From positions 22,611,553 through 22,675,552 of the forward strand of contig NC_082594.1 in the NCBI RefSeq assembly GCF_030936135.1: a stretch of 64,000 nucleotides of DNA, in the 5' to 3' direction. Both the position numbers and the translations under genes were made by a program. Below the pieces are notes generated by a model. The model did no database searches and had not been told where the DNA came from. It saw only the letters and a list, made by a program, of their open reading frames with translations. Below, piece by piece: positions 14,801 to 26,800 of the stretch. The stretch's first letter is position 1; each line of letters begins with the position of its first letter. Origin of the DNA: Gavia stellata (Eukaryota > Chordata > Aves > Gaviiformes > Gaviidae).

Positions 14801-17800
14801 CCGAAGGATACAAGTTTAGCAAGCTAGAGTGATTCCCCCTACACCCCCTTCCTTTCCAGGAGTTCAGGATATTAGAAGATTCCTTATGTCCAGGTCATGG
14901 GGTAAAATTAGGATTTGATAGCATACCTTTTTTTGTGGCTTCTTAGTCTGGGTGACCCTGACTCATGCTGCCAGTTGGACCTGGCAAACGCAGATCAGCT
15001 CTGTCTCAAATCCTCCTAGAATAGTCTGATAGGATTCAACCATGCAGTTGCCACCCCTTTCCTAGCCCTTCCCCTAGTTAGAAGCGTCCCACTGAGATTA
15101 GTGAATGCCTTGTGCTTCCTGTCATAAGGGCAAAGGTACTCAGACCTACCTTGTTCCTAAATTCAGATCTTAAGATCCATCTGGATTAAGCCAAATACTC
15201 CTTTTCCAGGTCTTTTGAGACAGTTGAGTTGCATTGTTAGGCTCCTCTGTCCCCTACACATGCTGTCTTGGCACTGATCTTCATGTGGCACCAGTGGATT
15301 TCCTCTGGTGAGCCAGCTGATGCAGGAGCCTGGTTGGCTCCTGTTGAGCTGTGATGAAGCATAGCCTGGGGAGTGTGCCTCCCAAAAGACACTGGATTCC
15401 ACCCCTTTTCCCCTGAAATTCTTGGCATGAATCAAGTCAATTGTGAGCTGTTAACTACCAAATTAGTGTCCAGTACACTTGGCATGCTGTCATCCTATAA
15501 TGCAAAAAAGATGAAGCTTGGATGATCATCGAAGGTGAGTTTTAGTGGTTTAAAAAATACTAATTCATATTTGCTTAACGTTTCTTCCACTGTATTTCCA
15601 GGGATGATAAGAAAGATGGATTGAAGTTCTATACCGATCCTTCCTATTTTTTTGATCTTTGGAAAGAAAAAATGTTACAAGATACTGAAGATAAGCGAAA
15701 AGAAAAGAGGAGACAAAAGGTAAAAGCAGAAACATAATAGCAAATGTATGTATTACAATTTTGTGTATGGTTGTCCAGGCATAAAAATTGCTAGGTCATA
15801 CTTAGTTTGTGTGCATGGAAAGACTATTCCTTTTTATATGTGGCTGTAGATTTAGTTGGTTGTTTTTATAGCTTATACTGTCTATTTTAAGAAATTGGCA
15901 AATTGAAGTTTAGGAGTACTGTAGTTTCTTCCAAGATGCTTGCTTTAATCCTTTGCCAGTATCTGCTTATGAGTACTCAGCAAATGGCCTTGTTGTGCTT
16001 CAGAAAAAGACACTGTGATTGGGGGGAGGGGGAGGAGTTTGAATTATGGTTTCCTTTATTTTCATAGGTTGTTTTTTTATCCAGCAACATCAACTCCTGT
16101 AGCAAAACATGGGCTTATGCAGAAAGAATATTTTGTTGGGCTTTTAATTCCTTGATAGTAACTCTTCACTTTTCTACACCTGTTACAAGTTCATAAGATG
16201 ATAACACACAGCAAAATTATTCTGTGGTTCAGCAACAAGAAAATACTAATTTTAGAGGAAACAAAGAATATTACTTCTAAGTTTAAAACAAACAAAAAAG
16301 GCTTTTTCATAGAAAAGTGTCTTCAGTCCTTCTGGAATATCTTCAGCAGTTTCATCCAAGCTGTGTGTTCTGATGCAATCAAGATTTTCTTAATTCTTAG
16401 TTTTGAATGAAGAAATTAGTCGCTACTACTGCAGTTTCTTTGCTGAAATTTTTTTTTAACAAATCTGAGGGCTTTTAAGATTTTTGAAGACAATTTTGGA
16501 AAAAAAGGAAGTGATGAAGGAAAGTTTGAAGCAATGACTGCCTACCTTATCTGGCAGAAGGTGCCCTTCTAGATAGGTTCAGTGAGAGATAAGGGATTTA
16601 AAATAAAAGGAATCCAAACAAGATCCACAGACTGTTCAGAGGAAATAGAAGGAAGCTCCTTAGTTTTCAGTGTGTATGTACACATATGCATATATCATAT
16701 TAGTGTGCATAGATAAGCAGGTATCATAATATATCAGCATATATACACATGTATTATACACATGTGTATATACCTAATGTCTAATATGTGAATGTATATG
16801 CTAATGTATATTTGTGTATATACATCATATGTATAATAAATGTGTATATGTATGCTAATATATGTGGTACCTGCTTAGAAATCTTATTGTAGGACATGAC
16901 TGGAAAGCTTTACTATTCTGTTTTTATAAAAATTTTATTAATTCCTTGTTCCAGTTGCTAGACAAAACCTTCAGATGACAATATTTTAAAACAAAGCATG
17001 AAGACTTGGTTTAACTAAAACATTTCATGAATTCATGATTTTAAAAGTGTTGGAAGAAATAAATCAGGTGTTCCTGTTAGGAGTATGAGTAAAAAATGTT
17101 CTCTGTTTTGACAGGTATCTCAGTATTGAAATATTAAATAGATTTGAAAAGGCCAAGTAAACATTTTCAGTAGAAGGTACTGTCTAAAGCAAAGTATTGG
17201 AAAATATTCACTTGCTTATTTGTATAATTGTATACAAATGCATAGGCAAGGTTACAATTCCACTGTATTCTCAGTATGATAAGGCACAGAGCTGATTAAA
17301 AGACTGGAGATAATTAAAGCAGCTTGCTTTCTCTGGTTTAGTTTTTTTAAATTTCATTCAGTATTTCTTTATGAAAAAATATATAGGGATAATTGCACCC
17401 TTTGGGGTTTTTTCCTCCCACCTTTTTCCCTTCAAATTTAGATCTTTTCACTAGTGAGAGGGATAAAAAGAAACTGTCACAGAATCATAAAATCGTTTAG
17501 GTTGGAAAAGACCTTTAAGATCGAATCCAACTGTAAACCTAACACTGCCAAGTCCACCTCTAAACCATGTCCCTAAGTGCCTCATCCACACGTCTTTTAA
17601 ATACCTCCAGGGATGGTGACTCAAGCACCTCCCTGGGCAGCCTGTTCCAGTGTCTGACAACACTTTCAGGGAAGAATTTTTTCCTAACTTGCAATCTAAA
17701 CCTCCCCTGATGCGACTTTAGGCCGTTTCCTCTTGTCCTATCAGCTGCTAAATTTTTCATTCTGGTTTAATATTAAAAAGGGAAAAAATACAAAAGCTTT

Positions 17801-20800
17801 TTTAAAAAAATTATAACAGAATATTGCTTGAACATTTTTTCATAGCTTTAGAGAGATTTTTACAAAACCACTTTATATATAAACTTGCTTTTAGACTATA
17901 TTTTAGGCTGTACATCTCGCTTATTTCCGTCCATGGTATAGTTTTTGTAAATTTTAATTGTCTTATTACAGTCTACAAACCAGATGTAAAATGTGCTCAA
18001 TTCGAAATCATGTAGGATTGTAGCCATACATCACAGAAATACCCCTTGATAAATTCTACCTGAAGTGCTATTTGATTTGATTAAATATATTACAAGACCA
18101 ACTAAGAAGAAAGCAGCATAGGTTTGAGTTTGCATGGATAGGTTTAAGGTATAATCTTGTGACAGGAAGAAATCTGTTTTTTAACTTTTCAGAAGCTGGT
18201 GTGCAAATGAGCTTTTTATCATCTGGAACCTTTAGAGAGCTGGAGGGTTTGGGTGAGATGTTTCACAGGCACCATTTGTTCCACAGGTTGCTTAACAGAC
18301 TGTCATTTTCTTTTGTTCTTGTCCTTACGATAGCAGTGACCAGGAATGAATCCAGAGCATCTATTAACAATTTTGTGACTGAAGTTGTATTTTGAATCTA
18401 CTAAGTGAGAATTCCTTAAGCAATCTGTACCCTTCAGAAGCACAAAATACAAAAGTTGTTGAGAAACTGCGCAGGTGAAATAGATGTGTATTGTTTAGCA
18501 AATTATAAGCTAGACATCCAAATGCGGTCCTACTCAGCTGATGAAATATAGCTGGTTTTTAGCCTCAATTTTTTCAGGTGGTCAGTGAAGCCCGAGAGTA
18601 CTCCTTGCACCAGAGAATCCGTTTTCCTATATTATTTTGGTAATTTGCCTTAAATGCTTGAGCTGTTGCGACAGAAGGTTTGTGAGGAGTTTTGGTTTCC
18701 TGTCTGCCTTCAGATATCATAATTATTTATTGTTTCTGCATTCAGTTGTAACTGAAGAAATATAACACAGGCTTTCTCTGATTTGGCTCTTTCAGGTGAA
18801 CTTCTCCAAAGAATACTGTAATTTTAATTCTTTAAAATCTGTGGTGTTGTCTCTTTTTTTTTTACTGTCAAGCTTTCAGTAGGTCAGTGCCTAAGAGTTC
18901 AATGAAGTTAGTTTTGACTTTTGCATTGAATTCAGTAATATTCTGAATTCAATGACCATAGTAGACCAGTTGTTAACCATTGGTTAACCAAAGAAAAGTT
19001 GTTCTGCTTTGCTTTTTATTGTTCCCCATTTTTTTCTGAGGAATGATTAGTCATTTAAATAAGTAGAAATCTTTAAATTTGGAAGGCTTGTATTTCAAAA
19101 ATGATTCTTGATTACTTGTGATTGATAGGATATTGTAAATTTCTGGAGTCAGAAAAATACTCTAGGCTCATGCTTCCAGTTTTTTTGGAAGTACTGAAAA
19201 TACTTGCTGAAGCTACTTGCTGTTACTAGCGCTAATTCTTTATTAAGATGCTTGAAATATCATTTGCTAACTCTTGATGCAAATATCAAACTTAACTCAA
19301 CCCTGTTTGAGGGCTCTAATATGTTTGTTGTGTTTGCTGAAATCACTTCCTGCCGATAGCCGAATGATATAATTGTTTTCTGGCTTAACCTACAGCATCC
19401 ACTTGTCTGCCACAGCTTCTGTTACATTTGGTTAAAGGAAGTATCTCTTCTTAATATTGCTTAACTTGCCTAATAAATATTTCTAACTGTAGTTATTTTG
19501 AAAGGTTTCACCTCCCCTAGAGCTCCGTTGTCATTGCCCTAGGTACTAAACTAGAGCTGTCACCATTGTTTGTCAAGGCAATGAAAGTATAACTGGAACA
19601 ACTTAAAACTACTCTATTAGAGGTATCTGTAGTTAGAGGTATATACAGTTTTGTCAACTGCTGGTGATTAGCCTGCCCCACTGCTTTGGAAGAAATTAAA
19701 TGTTTTAGAGATGTATTTGTATAATATTTCATCCAGAAATCAATACCAGTAGAGCTTAGTATTGTTTGAGTAAAAAGGGTTCCAGTATATTTATTCATTA
19801 GCACACTTACAGATGCTGGTCTGGAACAACCTATCCAACTGAAATCTGATCCAATGAAAGCAAACTAAGCTTTGTGTTTATCTCCTGTTGTTTATTTATA
19901 CATGCATATGTATTTACCTTTTTCATAAAAAACAGTTATAGCTTTAAAACCAAACTTTTAAATAAGTGATTTTGTGTAAGCAGTCACGTTAGCACTCTTG
20001 ACTGTGCAGGAATTGTATCAAAATTATTATCTTCCAAGGAGCATCATCATCGTCAAAAGGCAGATATTTACTTTATCTAGAAACTTGCATCCTCTAAGGG
20101 TCAAACTACGTATTTCTTGCAAGTTTCTCTATGAGAAGAAAAAACTAAAGCATATTTTCAAAAGGCTTACTTGTACTTTCGTCTCAAATCTAGCATGATT
20201 TAGTAAGAAAATCTTAATAAATGAACGAGGATAAGAGTCACAAATTAAATTAAATTTTTGCCGCAGTCAAATGAAAAAGACCCATGTAAAGCCTTTAACA
20301 AGCATATATTCAACCATGGCAATAGCAAGACTTTATTTAAAACAAAGCATGGCTGAATCTGTCTCCCTTCTCCTCAGATTCCTGTATTGGAAAATTTTTA
20401 TGTGAAGAAGAGGTATTAAAGGGGAAAGTAAAGCCTTGCATAACCTGCATAAAAAAAAGGGTGTGATTCTAAAAAGTTTGGGAAGGAAAAAGATTTTATA
20501 GGAAGTAATTAAGAACCAAGGTGATGATCTTTACTTAACATGAATCAGATCAAAAATCTACTCACTGCAGGGGCCAGGAATGAGCAAGTGTTTTCAGAAC
20601 ATTTGGATGTTGAATTTAAAAAGACTTTTCTCTGTCATTCTTAATGCTAGCAGGTGTGGATCAGCAGGTCCCTCATATGGACATGCATGAACAAGCAAGA
20701 GATCCAAAACAAGGGCAAGCAAGCCATTTGATAGATTATTGTTAGTTGTATAATGCCAAATACATTATTTCAGAATTATTTACTCAGTGCTGTTTGACAG

Positions 20801-23800
20801 TTGGAGTAAAATACCTGTGTTCATCTGTGATGTGCCTTTTTTCTTTTTGGTGAGACTGGCTTTCCAACTATTATCCCTTACTTTGAAGGTAGAGATTCCG
20901 TAATAAAAGGCTTGCATATCAGCATTTTACCGAACTCTTCTCTAAATACAGTTGAATATGACTGCATTCTCAGAGTATCAATATAATTCTTTCCTGAGAA
21001 ACTATTTTTCTAGCAGCCAAAAACCTAATACCAACTTATTAACAGATAAAACATGTTTAACCTATTTATGAATTGGTATTGTAAGATGTGGCCTCTAGAG
21101 CTGATTAAAAAACAATATATAATGCCCTTATAAATGTTGATAAAAAGAATAGCACATAAATACTCTTCTCAGTTTTGAGCAAAGTTGTTTATTTCTCTGC
21201 TGAAGCACCAATATGGATTTTATCATCATACTGAGTAGTCAGAGGTAGGTGAGGATGACATTTCGGAGTTGTGAAAGCATTGAGTTCTGCTATTAGGAGA
21301 GCTTACTGATAGATAAACACTGACATTGATTGGGCCTGAAACTATATAGAAAGATTTTAAAAAACTAAACCGACTGATTTGTCATGAAGCTACCAAGCTG
21401 TAATATATTACTGGCCTGAATATTACTGACACGTTGCAGAGAGGATTATTGTAATTTGTTTTTATATAAGATAATGGGAAACAATGATGAGGAAAAACTA
21501 GGAAGAATTTCAGTAGTTAATCAGATCTAAGGAGGGAAAGGAAGTTAAAACAGCAAAAAAAAAGATTTCACATAGAAACACTTCCCTATTTCACAGTCTA
21601 ACTTTTCCATACTTCCGCGAGGCCTCAGGTGATTGTGACCCTAACGAATAGCCAAAATAACTCTGAGCATTTCTAACACATTCTCATAAGATTGATTTGC
21701 AGGAGAAGGAAATTAGAAGTGCTTCAGGATGGTCTAAATAAATGACAAATGATGTCAGAAGAAGTTAAACTTTCTGGCTTTTAAAATCAGTTGCATTTCT
21801 GTCTGTATTGGGAAAAACAGTAGGTCTGTAGCACACCAGCACATGCATCCTACAGAAGAAGGGCAAAGCAGCAGTCTTACTACTAAGGAGGTTCATAGCT
21901 TAAGGAGATATTCTCATTTTCAGTGCAGAAAAATTTTATGAAGACTTGGCTTCATCTGTAAATCTGGTCTTATTTTCATGCACTCTAACTGCATTTTAAC
22001 CAGCTTTTTTCCTTTCCTTTTTTTCTCTCTTTGCATGCTTTATTTCTTTTGTTTGAACATTAGGAGCAAAAGCGTATAGATGGCACCACCCGTGAGGTGA
22101 AAAAGGTTAGAAAAGCCAGGAACAGACGCCAGGAGTGGAATATGATGGCATATGACAAAGAGCTTAGACCTGACAACAGGTTGTCTCAAAGTGTGTACCA
22201 TGGAGCATCTTCCGAGGGATCACTGTCCCCAGATACTAGGTCTGTTTACAGCAAAGCTATTTGTTATACCACAGTTGTACATTCAGAAATACTGAGTAGA
22301 ATTAGGTGTTTTTATAGGCTGGGAACAGTTAGAAGGGACGAAACATATGATGCATGTTTTAAAGTTCTCAAAATTATTTTAAAGCACAAATAACATAAAT
22401 TCTGAAATTATTTTTTTCTTTCTTCCTCAGCTTCAGATGAGCATTTTGTCATGATAATGTTACGCACTGTAGTGAAATAAGTGTTTGCTGTATACTTTAT
22501 ATTTGATCTTGTAGTCGTAGCTGCAAAAGCATTTAAATCTGTCTTTACTAGATAATGTCAGTACCTCTTCCTTCATGTCTAGTTTGTTGAATGTTACACT
22601 GCTGATAGCTTAATAAATATTTTTCTGTGATCAACTCAGGCATACTTTTGCCTCTGACAGAATGCTTTAGTGGGGGAACAGTTCAGCTTTATCGATGTTA
22701 TGTTTGTCTAAAAAGCAAACTACAAAACCAGATGCAAGATTATTGCTTGAAATAGCAGAAATCTCTGCTTAGAGACACACAGCAGAATACACCTTCATTG
22801 TCTGAGATTCCCTTTGAGCTCAGTGGGAGTTACATTCTCCTGGTGTGCACAGAAGTCTGAGTTTGTCACTAAGCTGGTCTCACTAGAGGATTTTCCCTCT
22901 TAATTTATTTCTCTGTCTGTCATGGTTAATTGCTAGCAGTAATGTTAGGAATAAATAGAATCTGCTGGAAAAAGTGTGTGACAATTTAGTGTTTAAATTG
23001 TTGAATGGTAGGTTGAGGAAGCAGCCACCACTGCAGAAGTGTAGACTGATATCTTTAGTTTACCATCCAGTGGAGGTTAATTAAAAAAAAATATAAAAAA
23101 AAAATCTACTGAGAACTTTGTATATGTAATGTTTTGGTCTTTGTGAAGAGTAACCATCTTGTAATTGAAACAAAATTAAAGACAATGGCTACTGCTGTTT
23201 CAATAATATATTCAGACCCCCTCTCTCTGTCTAAAATCCTCTAATCACCAATTTTCTTTTTTACAGTTTCTAACGCAAAACGTTGTCTCCTGTTTGTCAG
23301 TCTGTAATGTTTCACTAAGACTATGCTTACCATAGGTTGATCTGGTAAAATGACATTGGTGTTCAGCTGTCAAGTACAAGATGTGGATTTTTTTCATCAT
23401 CTCAGAGTTCTGCCTTTCACGCATTTTGAGTCTTTTTCTGGCCTTAACGTGTTGCTTCCAGGATTCCTGAGTTTAAATAGTCATGTTGAAGTGATTTGTT
23501 TTTCTATCCCAGCAATGTCAACACGCATTTGTCTGTTTGCAGATATCTGTAATATTTGCAATCTGTAGGATTTTTTTAAGCAGAAATTATAGGATGCATC
23601 ATTATATTGGATATAGATGTTGTGGTATGACATATCTTTTACATATATAAGCCTTTCAAATGTTATAATGAATAGAGAACTTTAAATTTCAGTGAATCAA
23701 ATATCAGTGATTGAATCCTGAAATCTGTGTTTTACATGCATGAAGGGTTTATTTTGTGAGTGGTAGTGAGAGTGAGAGAAGGCTTTCTATTTTTTTTTAT

Positions 23801-26800
23801 CTTGGGGTAGTCTTAGCTGTAAGAACTAAGCTATAAAAAATCCCCATACATAGAAATAAGTACTGGTTTCAGAAACATTTTTATGCTGACAGCTACTGCA
23901 TGAGCAGTGTTTTATAAATAAGGTCCAAAAGAAGTGTATTTGGTTATATTGTGGTGATTCTTTAATGCTAAAGTTAAAAAAAACCCTCATGCTTCTCGTT
24001 TGCTAATTGTAAGACTTATGCATTAAACATTGACATCTGAGTGTCCAGGCTGTGGTGATTTACAACGTATTTGTTATACTTATTGTACTTTAGAGAGAGA
24101 AACACAAGCTGAATCCAAACAGAAACCAGCAAATTAATGTGAGAAAAGTAAGAACAAGAAAAGAAGAGTGGGAGAGAAGGAAAATGGGCATTGAGTTCAT
24201 GAGTGACGCAAAGAAAATGGAGCAGGCAGGAAGCATGAAAGAGGACAAAATGCCCAAAGGGTTTGTCATTTTGTTTTACTCAAAGCCCTGGCTTTTTGTT
24301 GCTTACCTTGCTTCCAGTCTTACAGATAAGTGCATCAGTTCACTGTGTTCGCTAAAAGCCAGGCTGCACAATTGTTCATTACTAAAACAACTATTGGCAC
24401 TAATGGGATGAAGAGACCCTTTTGCTCCCTCTCTTGGGCTTGTTTGACAGAGCATCCTAGACTTTGTATCTTTATGAACTCTCTGCTCAACTAATACTTA
24501 CATTTCCCAGTTTCTCTACGCCTTTCCAGCAAAATTAATTGTGCAAACAAAATAAAAAGTGTTTTCTAACTTTTGAAATTGGTTTTCTCTGCTTTGATAA
24601 AATATATTCTTCTGCATAATTGTGAGTGCTTGCAGTATTGCTTTTCTTTTTCTGCTGCTGTTGTTAACTTAAGGCAAGCCTGATAAATATTATTTCAAAC
24701 AATGGACTGTTAAAATCATTGGTAAAAACTATGCCTCCTTGTGGCTACTAAAGAACTCTAAAATCTAGAGAAAGCTCTAAATTTTTTTGCCTTTTTTAAA
24801 GTTTATGTTATAGCAGAACATTCTGCATGCAGCTAGTATGCTGAAATATTGAAAACATTCCATTTCAGTCCTTTTATGCTGACTTGTCAGACTAATTTAT
24901 TTTCAAGTCATGTTAAGCTGAACCATGATTTTTTTTGTTGCATTTGTTCTTGTGCTTTCTGTGGACTTAAAAGGGAATGGTGCTTCATAATCAGGGAGTC
25001 CTGTTGCAAGAAAAAGAATTCTAATTGCATTCTTTTTAGCTTTTCTTGTGAACTATTTAGATAATACCGTGTTACATTCACATAATCTGTTCTTCTGCAT
25101 CCATTTACTTTAATTTTAGGTCCCATGCATCTGATGTTACAGATTATTCTTACCCTGCTACTCCGAATCATTCCCTCCATCAGCAGATAGCAATGCCTTC
25201 ATATGGAACAGGAGATGGCCCACAGTACATGGCAGCATCCCAAAGCCATGAGCATGAATACAGACCACCTTCCACCACTGTACGACATGCTACTTTAAAC
25301 AGACCTCAGCAACCACCTCCACCACCACCCCAGCCTTCAGAGGGCCAACATAGCTCAGTACCTGTGGTACCAGCAGAATATGGGTAAAACTCCTGATTTA
25401 TTCCAGTGGATTCTTGACAAAACTAGAGGGATGCATGTTTTTCATAACCATCACAACGTATCATGCATATACACAAAAAGACCCCAAATCCATTACTTAT
25501 CTCCCTGGGGAGGACAGAAAAAATTGACATAATTTCTATGCATGAACTGAATTTAAGTGAAGTGGTGAAATGTGATGTATTGAATGTGTATTGTGTGTAT
25601 TGAATGTGATGAAGTCAATATGCTTGTAAAATATTAAGGGTTCCTAATATAATATTAAAAATTATAAATTCCTTTGAAGTGGAAAATAGTTACAGCATAA
25701 TTTGAATAATATTTTAAACTTCAGGAAATGTGCAGAAAAAGTGTTGCTGAATGTGATAAACGTGGCAGTCTGTGTTGCATCCCTGAAATGACTTTTTAAA
25801 GGAGCTTATGACAGAATTGGAAGGGATCTCCGCAGACACAGAATCAAGTTCCCTGCTACCACAGACAACTCCATAATTCAATACATGAATTTATCAAAAT
25901 CCTGTGTAGCTATTTTGTCTGAATGCATTCTGAAGGAAGGCTTGCTCTGGAGCACTGGCTCTCCAATAGCAAGAAAACATCTGTTTTCTAACCAGTCTGT
26001 GCCTGTTTGGTCTTTTACTTAAATAGCTTAAACTTTGAAGTTGTAACCCCAGGAAAGTTGTAATTGTTCTTGCCTGTGTCATTTTAAACTAAGCAAGCCA
26101 AGGTTTTTCAGCCTCACTTGATGCATCCTAGGATAGCATTTGCCGATTCATGACTGTATCATGCTATAGATGACTCAGTTATGCTACGATTGACTGCTCC
26201 AACTTGCATTTTCTCTGTTATTTCCAGTTTATAACAGAAATACTTGTGCTTAGTCCCCAGGTACATGACCATTGTCAGTGTATCACAGTTGTCATACATT
26301 GACATGTATCCCTGAATGCCATCAGTAACTTTCCTTTAACTCTTATCTCCTATATCTAGTTCTTTACCTACTTCATAACCCTTTTATTAATTCCTATTTT
26401 TTCTGCTTAAGAATTTTTAATGACATTTTAACAAATGAATTGGCTCTTCCCTGGTCTTCTCTTTTTAAAGTATCAATCAAATGTATCAATTTAATTAAAT
26501 AATATTTAAATTGATAAACTTGACTAAAGAAGCACATGAGATGCATGAAATACATTTAGGTAAATCTTTCTATTCATACTTTCTGTTGTCCTCCATTCCT
26601 GGCTTTTTTACTATCTCTTAGTATTTGTTCTAACAGTCAGTCTTCTGTGGAAGTGATACACATAGTCTACAGTTTTCTTGGTCCCTTCTTCATCATAGGC
26701 ATTGTACTTAATATTCTCACAGAGTAGATGTTTAGTAACAAATATAGCTTTACACTTAACTAGGCAGGAGTATTAAGGTAAAATCTCACTTTGTGGAGTG

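Larger units (their letters stand above)
15720..22063 (+). other. WASF3 intron 5 (6.3 kb)
   Basis: Contains a degenerate TA/TG tract (16670-16868), a CR1 fragment in minus orientation (17478-17763) and two neighbouring short palindromes (18924-18988). The rest shows no recognisable feature. It ends in a long pyrimidine tract before exon version a. Confidence 0.9.
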
